A stretch of DNA of 51,304 bases, taken from positions 1-51,304 of the forward strand of contig DULF01000207.1 of assembly GCA_012840535.1 (NCBI GenBank), given 5' to 3'. The position numbers were made by a program, and so were the translations under genes. The notes under the pieces were generated by a model, which did no database searches, was not told where the DNA came from, and saw nothing but the letters and a program-made list of their open reading frames with translations. This DNA comes from Clostridiaceae bacterium (GTDB lineage Bacteria > Bacillota > Clostridia > Acetivibrionales > DUMB01). Of this stretch, positions 9,321-18,223 are shown in pieces (within the stretch, counting starts at the first letter, position 1; every line of letters begins with the position of its first letter).

Positions 9321-9821
9321 TTATTTTATCTCCCTTACAACAATACGCCTGCCCGAAACTGAAATGATTTTAACCCGCGTGTTTGCAGGAATAAATTCTC
9401 CTTCTGTAACGACGTCAAGCTTAACCCCGTCAAAAATAGCTATTCCGGCAGGTCGAAGAGGAGTAATAGACTCTCCTTCTTTTCCGAGGTATTCTTTTAA
9501 ATCGTCAGTTCCGCTAAAGCCTGATTTTGCATCCAGTGCTTCCGAAAGTATCAGTGTTCTGGAAAGACGGCCTTTTGAAGCGGAATGATAAACCAGAAAA
9601 AGCGCTATACCAAGAAGCACAAGTATTATTATTACCATAATAAGGGCTTCAAATGCGTTTTTAGCAGTAAGTACCACACCGGCTGCAAGCAAAATTAAGC
9701 CTATAATTCCCGGGGCTCCAAAGCCCGGGTAAAAAAATTCCAGTATAACCAATCCAAGTCCAATGATAAAGCAGAGAGCTTGAATTATGCCAATGCTGGA
9801 AACAAAGCTAAAAATCGGCAA
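9321..9821 (-). CDS. NfeD-like membrane protein (flotillin partner)
   Basis: This 166-residue protein has the NfeD short form: hydrophobic segments over about residues 8-78 with the family motif EFFYPGFGAPGIIGL, then a soluble C-terminal OB-fold domain (LRPAGIAIFDGVKLDVVTEGEFI ... VSGRRIVVREI). NfeD proteins are usually encoded next to flotillins, as here. The start is a TTG six bases after GGGGGTGA; no in-frame ATG fits better. The N-terminal protease domain found in long NfeD proteins is absent, which is normal for the short class. Confidence 0.92.
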   Translation of the reverse strand: MPIFSFVSSIGIIQALCFIIGLGLVILEFFYPGFGAPGIIGLILLAAGVVLTAKNAFEALIMVIIILVLLGIALFLVYHSASKGRLSRTLILSEALDAKSGFSGTDDLKEYLGKEGESITPLRPAGIAIFDGVKLDVVTEGEFIPANTRVKIISVSGRRIVVREIK

Positions 9822-9951
9822 TTAGAGTCACCCCCAAAATAAAAAACTTTTACTTGCTAATCCATCTGTAATTAGTGGGACATAATGAGTAACATACAGT
9901 ATTAATTTGAAATCCAGTATATTTAGTATATTTTTTAACTGTTATATATAA

Positions 9952-9980
9952 ATTATACACTTATAAATTCACTTTGTGAA
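9952..9980 (-). promoter_or_regulatory. Predicted sigma-A promoter for nfeD-floA
   Basis: On the minus strand TTCACA (9975-9980) and a perfect TATAAT (9952-9957) are separated by exactly 17 bases, about 130 bases upstream of nfeD. The rest of the 293-base gap (9822-10114) is AT-rich and holds no ORF I trust; a plus-strand promoter for the next gene is likely but no clear -35/-10 pair stands out. Confidence 0.65.
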
Positions 9981-10114
9981 CAACATTTATTTGATGACAC
10001 TTGAGTTATAAAGTGCTATTATATAATTAAAAGTGAAATTTTTGAAATGTGCTTGGCGTTAAATAAGTTTTACGCTAATTTGCAATTAAAACTTTTTGGT
10101 TTTGGGAGGTAAAT

Positions 10115-10918
10115 ATGAAGATAGCGTTTTCAACACTGGGATGCCCCGACTGGTCGTGGGATGAAATACTTGCTACCGCTAAAGACCTCGGGTTTGACGG
10201 GGTCGAATTAAGAGGCATTGAAAATGAGATTTATGTACCTAAGGCAAAACCTTTTAATGCGGCAAATATAAAAGCTACGATTGAACGGCTTAACAAATTG
10301 AAGTTGGAGATACCGTGCATTACTTCATCGTGCTTCTTATTTGACAAGGAAAATATAGATTTTTACTTGAACGAAGGAAAGGATTACATTGACCTTGCTG
10401 AGAAGCTTGGAGTTAAGTACGTAAGAGTGCTTGGAGATGCAAACCCTGAACCTTCCGATAATATAGACGATGATTTTGTAGCGGGTAATCTTTCAACTTT
10501 AGCGGAATATGCAAGTGGAAAAAATGTAAAGGTTTTAATTGAAACCAACGGAGTTTTTGCCGATTCAAACAGGACGTTGGAGCTTATTAGAAAAGTTAAC
10601 AGTCCAGGTGTCGGCGTGCTCTGGGATGTGCACCATCCATACCGTTTTATGGGAGAAACTGTTGAAAAAACTTATTATGCATTAAGAGAGTACATAATGT
10701 TTGTGCATGTTAAAGATTCAAAGGTTGTTGACGGAAAAATAAAATATAAAATGATGGGATACGGGGACGTGCCTGTGAAAGAAGCTTTACAACTACTAAA
10801 AGAAAATGATTATAAGGGTTTTGTTTCCCTTGAATGGGTAAAGCGCTGGTGTAAGGATCTTGAAGAGCCTGGTGTAGTTTTTTCACATTATATAAATTAT
10901 GTCAGAAGGATAATTTAA
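10115..10918 (+). CDS. Sugar phosphate isomerase/epimerase family protein (xylose isomerase-like TIM barrel)
   Basis: The 267-residue protein belongs to the AP-endonuclease-2 / xylose isomerase-like TIM-barrel superfamily. Visible hallmarks are the opening KIAFSTLGCPDWSWDEIL, DGVELRG, the metal-ligand regions VLIETNGVFADS, GVLWDVHHPYRF and FVHVKDSK, and the closing GFVSLEWVKRWC. Glu, Asp and His in these strands are the usual divalent metal ligands. Relatives act on inositols, ketoses or sugar phosphates, and the substrate cannot be told here. It stands alone, with a good GGGAGGT site and a terminator after it, so context gives no substrate hint. Confidence 0.85.
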   Translation: MKIAFSTLGCPDWSWDEILATAKDLGFDGVELRGIENEIYVPKAKPFNAANIKATIERLNKLKLEIPCITSSCFLFDKENIDFYLNEGKDYIDLAEKLGVKYVRVLGDANPEPSDNIDDDFVAGNLSTLAEYASGKNVKVLIETNGVFADSNRTLELIRKVNSPGVGVLWDVHHPYRFMGETVEKTYYALREYIMFVHVKDSKVVDGKIKYKMMGYGDVPVKEALQLLKENDYKGFVSLEWVKRWCKDLEEPGVVFSHYINYVRRII

Positions 10919-10954
10919 TGAGAGTTTAACAGCTGATTCATTGCGAAATGCTGT

Positions 10955-10980
10955 AAAAAACGGCGTATGAGCCGTTTTTT
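10955..10980 (+). terminator. Terminator after the TIM-barrel gene
   Basis: AAAAAACGGC-GTATGA-GCCGTTTTTT is a perfect 10-bp hairpin ending in six T, 36 bases after the stop codon. Its A/T arms let it work on either strand. Confidence 0.85.
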
Positions 10981-10995
10981 ATTTCCCGGAAATGT

Positions 10996-11024
10996 TTGAG
11001 ACTTAAAAGTTCGTATGATAGTAT
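10996..11024 (+). promoter_or_regulatory. Predicted sigma-A promoter for the DUF4097-like lipoprotein gene
   Basis: TTGAGA (10996-11001) and TAGTAT (11019-11024) are spaced by 17 bases and lie about 40 bases before the start codon. Confidence 0.5.
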
Positions 11025-11065
11025 TTACCAGGAGGATAATAATGTAAAATTTGGAGGAATTTTTA

Positions 11066-11866
11066 ATGAAACTCCGTTTATACCTTCTGGTATTAATATT
11101 ATTTTTGGTTGTCATGTCCGGATGCTCCGTCAGCACTAACTTTGCGCCCAAGAAAGTTGCTTCGGCGTACAGCGAAGAATGCATTGAGGTTGAATATCCT
11201 CTCTATATCGATATTTCCAGTGATTCCGGTAATATTAATATATTTTCCTGGAACAGGGATGAAGTTAAATTTGAAATAACAAAGAAGATCAGGGGAATTC
11301 AGTCAAAAGAGGAATTAACCAAAATGCTGGAGAATTTTAATATAATAACTGAAAAGAACGGAAAAAGAGTTGTATTTAGTTCAGTATACCAAGGCAGTGC
11401 AAAAAATCCGTCAGACAAAAGCGTTGACGTGAGGGTATATATCCCAAAAAAGGTTGACTCTATTGATATAAAGCTGGATACAGGAACAATAAAGTTTTTT
11501 GATGATATAAGGAGTGAAGTTAACTTAAATGTTGACTCAGTGAATGTTGATATCAATAAATTGATTGGAAAAGTAATATTAGTAGCTGATATGGGAAACT
11601 TAAGGATTTCCGGAGGAAAGCTGGAAAGCGGGTCGTCAGTAAAAACGAATTTTGGGAATATAAGTGTTAAAGCCGAGCTGGAAGAGTCAGGGGAGTATTA
11701 TTTTGGGACAAATATAGGAAGCATAGATTTAAGTCTCCCGGAAGGTACTGAACTGGAAGTGGAGGCTAAAGGAAGTATCAGGTCCAATGAATTCGAACAA
11801 TGTTTCAGCGGGGCTAAGATAAAGCTGGAAAGCAAAATGGGGGATATTAGCTTGATGAGATATTGA
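11066..11866 (+). CDS. Putative lipoprotein with DUF4097-like beta-repeat domain
   Basis: A 266-residue predicted lipoprotein. The signal peptide KLRLYLLVLILFLVVMSGC ends in a lipobox with Cys20 as the lipidated residue. The rest is beta-rich and repetitive, with successive turns of the type SGNINIFSW, GTIKFFDD, GNLRISGG, GNISVKA, GSIDLSL and GDISL, the pattern of DUF4097/adhesin-like beta-helix domains. The function of such domains is not known. The ATG at 11066 follows GGAGGA by a normal distance; the track's TTG at 11051 lies within the ribosome site and is rejected. Confidence 0.75.
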   Translation: MKLRLYLLVLILFLVVMSGCSVSTNFAPKKVASAYSEECIEVEYPLYIDISSDSGNINIFSWNRDEVKFEITKKIRGIQSKEELTKMLENFNIITEKNGKRVVFSSVYQGSAKNPSDKSVDVRVYIPKKVDSIDIKLDTGTIKFFDDIRSEVNLNVDSVNVDINKLIGKVILVADMGNLRISGGKLESGSSVKTNFGNISVKAELEESGEYYFGTNIGSIDLSLPEGTELEVEAKGSIRSNEFEQCFSGAKIKLESKMGDISLMRY

Positions 11867-11946
11867 CCTGTTCTGTCAATCAGTGATGTTTTTTTTCACA
11901 ACTTATGGTAGAATAATGTAGATAAATAAAATTATCGGGGAGTTTT

Positions 11947-13230
11947 ATGAAGTCAAGGATTTTTTTTATTTTAATATTAATATTATTAATACTGCTTTCA
12001 GCGTTTTGCGGCTTAAAGCTGGTACAGTATACTTATGGCAGAAGAGTGGAAAGCATTCTTTCGGCGGATTCTCAAAATGTTGAAAGCAATGCGGAATCTC
12101 TGTCAACCGGAAATAATGAAAACAAATCTTTTGAAAATCATGACAACAGTTCTGAAGATGTTTTGGAAGAAGACCGCACTGTTGAAAACATGGATGAATC
12201 AGAAAGCAAGACGGATGAACCAGAAAGCAAGACATTGCGAATAACGGCGGTAGGAGATATCATGCTTGGCAGGGGAGTTGGCAGCAGGCTTGAAAAGGAA
12301 GGCAAAGGATATATTTATGCATTTGAAAAGGTAGCGGACATATTAAAAGAAGGCGATATTGTCTTTGGAAACCTGGAAGGGCCAATAACAGACAGGACCC
12401 ACAGCCTCACTGCTATATCAAAGGAAAACAAGGTGGGCAAATATGTCCTTAAGAATAAGGTGGCAGCTTTTGAAGCTATCAAATATGCAGGCTTTAACCT
12501 GTTGAGCCTTGCTAACAACCATATTTTGGACTATTATGATAAAGGACTGTTTGATACTTTTGAAATTCTGGATCAAAACGGCATAGCATATTCCGGGGCA
12601 GGAAGAAACCTTGAAGAGGCGAGGGAAGCGGCAATAGTAGAGAAAAACGGTATTAAAATCGGCTTGCTGTCGTATACGGACATGGCCGAGGTAGTTTACA
12701 GCGGAAACCCTTCAATAAGTTTTATTGCAGGAGAAAATAAAGCGGGGGTGGCTCCGAGGAAAATTGAATATATTCGTGAGGATATAGGCAAAGTAAGGAA
12801 TAATGTTGACTTACTTATAATTTCGCTCCACTGGGGCATAGAAGAGAGCTTTAAAGTATCGCCGGAACAGGTTGAGTTTGCTCATGAACTTATTGATTTA
12901 GGAGCTGATGTTATTCTTGGACACCATCCTCATCAATTCCAGGGTATTGAAATCTATAATGGCAAACCGATTATGTACAGTCTGGGCAACTTCATATTTG
13001 ACCAGAATGACCCTGAAAACCAGGAAGCGTTCATTGTAAACTTGGACTATAAAGATAATGAACTTGTCGGTATAACTGCCATTCCTGTCAGAACGGTTGA
13101 GAAGACCCAGGTTGTACCACTGACGGATGTTGATGCTGAAGCCCTTCTCAGAAGAGAAATTGAGCTGTCAACAGCACTAAATACCAGGTGCGTAATAGAA
13201 GGCGGCAAATTGGTGTTTGAGTTAAAGTGA
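11947..13230 (+). CDS. CapA family protein (poly-gamma-glutamate-type metallophosphatase-like)
   Basis: The 427-residue protein has an N-terminal membrane anchor (IFFILILILLILLSAFCGLKL), an acidic low-complexity linker to about residue 96, and then a PGA_cap domain. Motifs seen are GDIMLGRG, FGNLEGPI, LLSLANNHILDYYDKG, SLHWGIEE, LGHHPHQFQG and YSLGNFIFDQ, the conserved set of the calcineurin-like CapA family. Related proteins take part in poly-gamma-glutamate export or wall glycan chemistry, but no capBC genes are nearby, so a capsule role is unproven. Two near-identical short blocks (ESKTDEPESKT) occur in the linker. Confidence 0.88.
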   Translation: MKSRIFFILILILLILLSAFCGLKLVQYTYGRRVESILSADSQNVESNAESLSTGNNENKSFENHDNSSEDVLEEDRTVENMDESESKTDEPESKTLRITAVGDIMLGRGVGSRLEKEGKGYIYAFEKVADILKEGDIVFGNLEGPITDRTHSLTAISKENKVGKYVLKNKVAAFEAIKYAGFNLLSLANNHILDYYDKGLFDTFEILDQNGIAYSGAGRNLEEAREAAIVEKNGIKIGLLSYTDMAEVVYSGNPSISFIAGENKAGVAPRKIEYIREDIGKVRNNVDLLIISLHWGIEESFKVSPEQVEFAHELIDLGADVILGHHPHQFQGIEIYNGKPIMYSLGNFIFDQNDPENQEAFIVNLDYKDNELVGITAIPVRTVEKTQVVPLTDVDAEALLRREIELSTALNTRCVIEGGKLVFELK

Positions 13231-13255
13231 AGATTACATGCTTCCTCCTGTCCAT

Positions 13256-13825
13256 CTATTTTGCTAAATGACCTAGCAGCCCTGCATTTCTTAAAACCGG
13301 CAATATCTTGTACGTGACGGCAGCTACAATAATGTAAAGCACAAGGTCTTTTATGAAGAACAGGATGGAACTGACCGCAATATACCAAAGAGTTGTGGAC
13401 TGGTTGCCAAGGTAAAACCTCGAAATTAGATAAGAATATGGCACACCTGCAAGGTATATGGCAAAAAGACCGCAGACGAGTGAAATAAGTATATTGTGAA
13501 ATTTCATTGCATTTAATTTTTCACACATTTTGCCTATTACATAAGCTGCAGTTATAAATCCTATCAAGTATCCAAAGCTGGGTTTCAGAACATACAAAGG
13601 GCCGCTTCCCTGAGTAAATACAGGGATACCGGCAAGTCCGGCTGCCACATAGATTACTTGAGAAAGAGTTCCAAGTTTCGGACCTAATATTAGTCCCGCC
13701 AGTGCACAGAAGAAAGGTTGAAAAGTAAGGGGTACATAGGGAAAAGGAATCCTTACAAATGCTCCTACCGTCATTAGTGCTGTAAAAAGGGCAACAAGTA
13801 TTATATCACGTGTTTTGATGTTCAT
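13256..13825 (-). CDS. bioY: Biotin transporter BioY (ECF substrate-binding component)
   Basis: This 189-residue integral membrane protein binds biotin for an energy-coupling-factor importer. It has about six membrane segments and the family signatures RIPFPYVPLTFQPFF, AGLILGPKLG, YVAAGLAGIPVF and LKPSFGYLIGF. No ATPase or EcfT genes are adjacent, so it probably shares a common ECF module encoded elsewhere or works alone. It lies behind a BirA-type operator, which agrees with biotin uptake. Confidence 0.96.
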   Translation of the reverse strand: MNIKTRDIILVALFTALMTVGAFVRIPFPYVPLTFQPFFCALAGLILGPKLGTLSQVIYVAAGLAGIPVFTQGSGPLYVLKPSFGYLIGFITAAYVIGKMCEKLNAMKFHNILISLVCGLFAIYLAGVPYSYLISRFYLGNQSTTLWYIAVSSILFFIKDLVLYIIVAAVTYKILPVLRNAGLLGHLAK

Positions 13826-13871
13826 TTTATTTTCCTCCGTTAATCTTGAATTGCATATAAATCACTTTTTT

Positions 13872-13900
13872 AATATATATTACAAATATATAATTGTCAA
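13872..13900 (-). promoter_or_regulatory. Predicted sigma-A promoter of bioY
   Basis: On the minus strand a perfect TTGACA (13895-13900) and TATATT (13872-13877) are 17 bases apart, about 50 bases upstream of bioY. The -35 hexamer is part of one arm of the BirA-type palindrome, so a bound repressor would block polymerase. Confidence 0.8.
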
Positions 13901-13925
13901 CTAAAATTTTATAATAGGTTGACAA
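13894..13925. promoter_or_regulatory. BirA-type biotin operator upstream of bioY
   Basis: Inverted half-sites TTGTCAAC (13894-13901) and GTTGACAA (13918-13925) are perfect complements separated by 16 bases. The known BirA operator has the form TTGTNAAC-N14-16-GTTNACAA. Position over the bioY -35 box and the identity of the gene support autogenous-style control by biotin-bound BirA. birA itself is not in the window. Confidence 0.82.
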
Positions 13926-14065
13926 TTGTATGATATTTTTCAACTTAAAAAATTTAAATTTTAAAGGGAAATAGAGTCATATGTTGAATATTATAGTTGA
14001 GAAATTTTTCATATGAGATTTTTGAGGTTAAAAACGGTGGTGGGATTTGTTGTTTCATAAACGCA

Positions 14066-14578
14066 ATGAATGATAAAATTTATTTAAAAAACATTACTGA
14101 TTCAGATTTTGCGGATGTGCTTAAATGGTACAATATGACGGATAAATTTAAATTTGCCACCGGCGTAGACAAGCCGATAACCATGGACACATTGGTTAAA
14201 AGGTATATTGAAACTATAGCCTGCGGCAATGAGTTTTTTTTAGGAATATATTTGCGGAATGAAGGAATAATAATTGGAATTTTGAAAGGAATGCTTGAAA
14301 ATGAAAAAGGAGGTATAGCCTGGATAAAATCGTTGGTAATAGATCCTTCATACCAGAGAATGGGCTATGGGAGCAGTGCGGTAGGTCTGTTCCTTGATTT
14401 CCTGGAAAAAAATACAAAAATAAGGGATGTTTATCTTACGGTAGTTGAAGAGAATACAAGTGGGATAAATTTTTGGAGGAAACAGCAATTCCGCGAATTA
14501 AGAAGGATAAAAAACTGCGCTGCCTTTAATGGCGGTATTTGCAGCATTTTGATAATGCACAGATTTATAATTGTTTGA
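14066..14578 (+). CDS. GNAT family N-acetyltransferase
   Basis: The protein has about 170 residues and the GNAT fold. It begins NDKIYLKNITDSDFADVLKWYN, has the central strand IAWIKSLVIDPSYQRMGYGSSAVGLFLDF with the acetyl-CoA-binding Q/RxxGxG/A element (QRMGYGS), and ends with a strand/helix pair (VYLTVVEENTSGINFWRKQQF). The substrate is unknown. The ORF track starts at a TTG at 13997, but the first 23 residues look unlike the family and there is no ribosome site there. The ATG at 14066 is preferred, also with a weak site, so the start is uncertain. It ends inside the -35 box of the next promoter. Confidence 0.8.
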   Translation: MNDKIYLKNITDSDFADVLKWYNMTDKFKFATGVDKPITMDTLVKRYIETIACGNEFFLGIYLRNEGIIIGILKGMLENEKGGIAWIKSLVIDPSYQRMGYGSSAVGLFLDFLEKNTKIRDVYLTVVEENTSGINFWRKQQFRELRRIKNCAAFNGGICSILIMHRFIIV

Positions 14579-14603
14579 CAAACTGTAGCAGGAAATGTAT
14601 AAT
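14575..14603 (+). promoter_or_regulatory. Consensus sigma-A promoter before the c-di-AMP riboswitch
   Basis: TTGACA (14575-14580) and TATAAT (14598-14603) are both perfect and exactly 17 bases apart. The -35 hexamer overlaps the stop codon of the acetyltransferase gene. Transcription would begin about 20 bases before the riboswitch. Confidence 0.9.
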
Positions 14604-14630
14604 ATTCGTTGAATGGTAAAACTTAATAAT

Positions 14631-14755
14631 GCTGAATGCTCTTTTTTAAAGAAGAGCTACGGAGGAACCATCTTTTTCGAGGGGTTAATCCATATTGAAA
14701 AATATGGTAGGGTATTCCTATTTACCGAACCCGGCAGCTAACTCCGGAAGCATAA
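14631..14755 (+). ncRNA. ydaO/yuaA-type c-di-AMP riboswitch
   Basis: The leader carries the conserved ydaO blocks in order: ACGGAGGAACCA, GGGGTTAATCC, a variable hairpin CCATATTGAAAAATATGG, GGGTATTCC, ACCGAACCCGGCAGCTAACTCCG and GAAGC. Outer bases ATGCT (14636-14640) and AGCAT (14749-14753) close the P1 helix. This class senses cyclic di-AMP and usually turns genes off; it is often found before wall hydrolases, as here. No U-rich terminator lies between the aptamer and the gene, and the ribosome site (AGGAGG) starts only a few bases after P1, so control is more likely at translation or by a P1-linked mechanism. Confidence 0.93.
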
Positions 14756-14768
14756 ATAGGAGGATAAA

Positions 14769-15686
14769 ATGTTTACTAAGAAGAAAATTTTAATAGTATT
14801 TCCCATCTTAATCGCAGTTATCTTTTCCTTTTCTTCTTTAGCGTTTGCGAATGGAGATAAGGAAGCAAAAGTCATTGGGGACAACCTTAATGTTCGCATA
14901 TCGCCAAATTTATCTGCTGAAATTCTGACCAAGTTGCCAAAAGGCATAAAAGTAAAAGTGTTAGGTGAATCAGGCGATTGGTACAATATTAGTTATGAAG
15001 AAATAACTGGCTGGGTTTTTGGTCAATATCTATCTTTCGAGGACAAGCCTATCGGTGTGGGAATAATAAATGGCAGTAATGTAAATGTAAGATCTACCCC
15101 GGAAATATCATCCGGTAATATAATTACTCAAGCTAACAGAGGAGATACCTTTGATGTGTATGAATGTTCTGGAGACTGGTACAGGATTCAACTTTCCGGA
15201 CAGAAATTCGGATGGGTATTTAAAGATTACATAATTGTGAGGGACTCTGTTTCTTCCAGAGGTTCAGGTGGACAAGCAGACAGAGATTCAGGCAGCGGTT
15301 CAACAAAAGGACAGCAAATAGTAGAGTACGCAAAACGGTTTTTGGGTGTAAAATATAGATATGGGAAAGCTTCACCCAGTGAGGGGTTTGATTGTTCCGG
15401 CTTTGTCTATTATGTATTTAAGCATTTTGGAATAAACCTTCAGCGCTCATCGAAAGACCAGGCCAAATATGGAGTGCGTGTAGATAAGAAGGACTTAAAG
15501 GCGGGGGATTTGGTATTCTTTGATACGAACGGAGGGCTTAACGCTGTTAATCATGTAGGAATATACATAGGCAACGGCAAGTTCATACATGCATCCTCAG
15601 GAAGCAGTGCAAAAAAAGTTGTAATAAGCGACATGAGCAGTGGCTTTTACGCTAAATGCTATATGACGGCAAGAAGGTATATTTAA
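14769..15686 (+). CDS. Secreted SH3b-SH3b-NlpC/P60 peptidoglycan endopeptidase
   Basis: The 305-residue protein has a signal peptide (ILIVFPILIAVIFSFSSLAFA), two bacterial SH3 domains (about residues 34-85 and 99-155, each with an N/V-VR-S/ST-P motif), a Gly/Ser linker, and a C-terminal NlpC/P60 domain from about 185. The catalytic Cys is in FDCSGFVYYVF, His in NHVGIYIG and the third polar residue is His in FIHASS. It should cleave D-gamma-glutamyl-diaminopimelate links in wall peptides. The c-di-AMP riboswitch in its leader ties expression to osmotic or wall state. Confidence 0.95.
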   Translation: MFTKKKILIVFPILIAVIFSFSSLAFANGDKEAKVIGDNLNVRISPNLSAEILTKLPKGIKVKVLGESGDWYNISYEEITGWVFGQYLSFEDKPIGVGIINGSNVNVRSTPEISSGNIITQANRGDTFDVYECSGDWYRIQLSGQKFGWVFKDYIIVRDSVSSRGSGGQADRDSGSGSTKGQQIVEYAKRFLGVKYRYGKASPSEGFDCSGFVYYVFKHFGINLQRSSKDQAKYGVRVDKKDLKAGDLVFFDTNGGLNAVNHVGIYIGNGKFIHASSGSSAKKVVISDMSSGFYAKCYMTARRYI

Positions 15687-15719
15687 ATAGAAATGACCAT
15701 TTTGACAGTAATCCGCACA

Positions 15720-15752
15720 AACCTCCTTAAGAGAATTAAGGAGGTTTTTTAA
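15720..15752 (+). terminator. Terminator after the NlpC/P60 gene
   Basis: AACCTCCTTAA (15720-15730) pairs perfectly with TTAAGGAGGTT (15736-15746) around a 5-base loop and is followed by TTTT. Confidence 0.9.
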
Positions 15753-15784
15753 TTCTTAAGCAGTTTTTTGTTTCAAAAATGGTA

Positions 15785-15813
15785 TTCACTGGAAATAGAA
15801 AATATTGTATAAT
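15785..15813 (+). promoter_or_regulatory. Predicted sigma-A promoter of comEC
   Basis: TTCACT (15785-15790) and a perfect TATAAT (15808-15813) are 17 bases apart, 24 bases before the likely comEC start. Confidence 0.6.
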
Positions 15814-15836
15814 TATGTAAAAACATGGAGGACGAA

Positions 15837-18188
15837 ATGAAACGGCCGCTTCTTCTATTCTCAGTTTCATTTATTATTGGTGTATTGACTGCAAGGATAA
15901 CAAATTCCCATTTTTTTATTATAGCATCTGTATTTTTAATATTTTCAACAATAATCTTATTGCTGCCAGGGCGTTCCGGATCATTGTGCATTGCGTTTAT
16001 AATGCTTCTTTTTTATTCCTTTGGAGCTCTTGAATTCCTGATAATTGATAATATAAACAAAAACAGGTTTAAGGAGTTTGAAAACGAAAATGTCACTGTC
16101 TGCGGCGTTATCAGCTCACATCCAAATTTGAAAGATACGAGGGTTTCTTATACCGTAAGCGTAAAAGAAATTATTTCAGGTGGATCAAAAGTAAAAAAAG
16201 GGGGAAAGATTCTTTTTACCACGTTATTAGGAGATGACTGGCAAGTTTATGAGCATGGGAGGGAAATACGCATTTCCGGAAAGCTTAACCTCCCGGCCGG
16301 CAGGAGAAATCCGGGCGGATTTGATTACAGGGAATATCTCGCACAGTCAGGAGTATCCGCTACAATATTTGCAAGAAAAGAAAATGTGGAAGTTGGTGAA
16401 AGAAGAAAAACCAATGTTCTTGTAAGTTTGGGACTTTTTTTAAGGAACAGGATTGTGTCGGTTATTGACAAAAGCCTTCCTGAGCAGCAGGCAGGGCTTT
16501 TGAACGGTATGCTCATAGGCAGCAGGGAAGGGTTGACTAAAGAGGTACAGCAGGTATTCAGCGATTCAGGCCTGAGTCACATTATGGCGGTTTCAGGGGC
16601 TAATATCGCGTTCATTGTGTTTCCTTTGTTATTTTTGCTTCGTAAGCTTCTTCATTTAAAGCGGATTATTGCTAATATAGCAACAATACTCGTATTGATT
16701 GTATTTGTTTCTATTACAGGTTTTGAACCTTCAGTACTGAGAGCGGCAATAATGGCTATAGTGATTCTGGCAGGACAAATACTACACAGGGAGAGCGATG
16801 CACTGACAAGCATATCATTTGCCGCATTAGCCCTTCTTTTATACAACCCATATAACCTTTTTAACATAGGATTCCAATTATCGTTTGCTGCAACGATTTC
16901 ACTGGTTTTGTTTTATAAGAATATTAAAAATATTTTAAGCCCTAGATTTATTCCTAAAGGAGTAACTGATGTGTTGTCAGTGACGTTGGCAGCTCAAATC
17001 GGGGTGTTGCCAATAACATTATATTATTTTAACAAATTCTCATTGGTATCCATTATATCCAACCTGCTAGTTGCCCCAGTGATTGAGGCAATTACCATAC
17101 TGGGCTCAATAATGGCCATTATCGGGCAAGTCAGTATTATGATGTCAAGGCTTATAGGTTATGTGAATTGTGCATTCCTTTCTTTTGTGCTTTTTATTTC
17201 AAAAATAACTGCAAGCCTGCCCTTTGCGGTAATCCGTACAATTACACCCCATTTTTTGCTAATAGTGCTTTACTACATTGCTGTGTGGTTTTTCTTTTGG
17301 TATAAACCCATGAAAAATATAAGAATTGAATTTAAGTATTATATATTGGCCTTTGCAGTATTAACAGCAAGCTTTTGTGTTCCTATGCTGGCTCCTAAGG
17401 GGTTGGAAGTCGTGTTCATTGATGTGGGGCAGGGCGATTCAATATTTGTAAGGACTCACGCCGGCACAACCGTATTGATTGACGGAGGAGGAAACAGTAG
17501 CATGGAATCTTCATATAACATAGGTGATTCTGTTGTAATACCCTTCTTATTGGATTATGGTGTAACCAAACTGGATCTTGTTATTGCGACCCATGGCCAT
17601 GACGACCATATTCAAGGGTTGATACCAGTGTTAAAAGATTTTCGGGTGGATAATTTTGTTTTTCCTGAATGTGCGGAAAAAGAAGAGTTTCATGAGTTGC
17701 TGGAGGTGTCAAGGCTTAGGACGATAAACGTATTTTCTCTCAAGAAAGGTGACAGGATAAGGCTGGATGGGGATACGTATTTTTATGTATTAAACCCTAA
17801 TAGAAATTTCAATGGCGAAAAACAATCTTTAAATAACAGCTCCTTAGTGTTAAAATTGCATTATAAGAATGTCAGCATGTTATTTACGGGAGATATTGAA
17901 AAGGAAATTGAGAGCAAGCTTGTACAGGATAAGGACGACATTAGCGCAGATATCCTGAAAGCGGCCCACCATGGCTCAGATACATCAACAACACAGGACT
18001 TTTTGGAGGAAGTTTCTCCTAAAGTTGTTGTAATAAGTGTCGGGAAAAATAATTTTGGCCACCCGTCGCAGGAAGTGATAGAAAGACTGGAAGAGAAAAG
18101 AATACCTGTTCTGCGGACTGACAAGCATGGCGCGGTAATTGTAAAATCAAACGGGAGACAGGTAACTGTCAGAACAATGTTAAGTTAA
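15837..18188 (+). CDS. comEC: ComEC/Rec2 family DNA uptake channel protein
   Basis: The protein has about 783 residues with the full ComEC layout. It has N-terminal membrane segments and a DUF4131-type OB domain (VCGVISSHPNLKDTRVSY), a central competence domain with the signature MAVSGANIAFIVFPLLFLLRK and SFAATISLVLF, and a C-terminal metallo-beta-lactamase domain with FIDVGQGDSIFV, ATHGHDDHIQGL and LKAAHHGSDTSTTQDFL. In transforming bacteria it passes single-stranded DNA across the membrane. No comEA is adjacent. The ATG at 15837 follows GGAGG at a proper distance; the track's ATG at 15825 overlaps that ribosome site. Confidence 0.95.
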   Translation: MKRPLLLFSVSFIIGVLTARITNSHFFIIASVFLIFSTIILLLPGRSGSLCIAFIMLLFYSFGALEFLIIDNINKNRFKEFENENVTVCGVISSHPNLKDTRVSYTVSVKEIISGGSKVKKGGKILFTTLLGDDWQVYEHGREIRISGKLNLPAGRRNPGGFDYREYLAQSGVSATIFARKENVEVGERRKTNVLVSLGLFLRNRIVSVIDKSLPEQQAGLLNGMLIGSREGLTKEVQQVFSDSGLSHIMAVSGANIAFIVFPLLFLLRKLLHLKRIIANIATILVLIVFVSITGFEPSVLRAAIMAIVILAGQILHRESDALTSISFAALALLLYNPYNLFNIGFQLSFAATISLVLFYKNIKNILSPRFIPKGVTDVLSVTLAAQIGVLPITLYYFNKFSLVSIISNLLVAPVIEAITILGSIMAIIGQVSIMMSRLIGYVNCAFLSFVLFISKITASLPFAVIRTITPHFLLIVLYYIAVWFFFWYKPMKNIRIEFKYYILAFAVLTASFCVPMLAPKGLEVVFIDVGQGDSIFVRTHAGTTVLIDGGGNSSMESSYNIGDSVVIPFLLDYGVTKLDLVIATHGHDDHIQGLIPVLKDFRVDNFVFPECAEKEEFHELLEVSRLRTINVFSLKKGDRIRLDGDTYFYVLNPNRNFNGEKQSLNNSSLVLKLHYKNVSMLFTGDIEKEIESKLVQDKDDISADILKAAHHGSDTSTTQDFLEEVSPKVVVISVGKNNFGHPSQEVIERLEEKRIPVLRTDKHGAVIVKSNGRQVTVRTMLS

Positions 18189-18223
18189 AATAATGACTGC
18201 ATGAAGAGGAGAAAACAGGTCTT

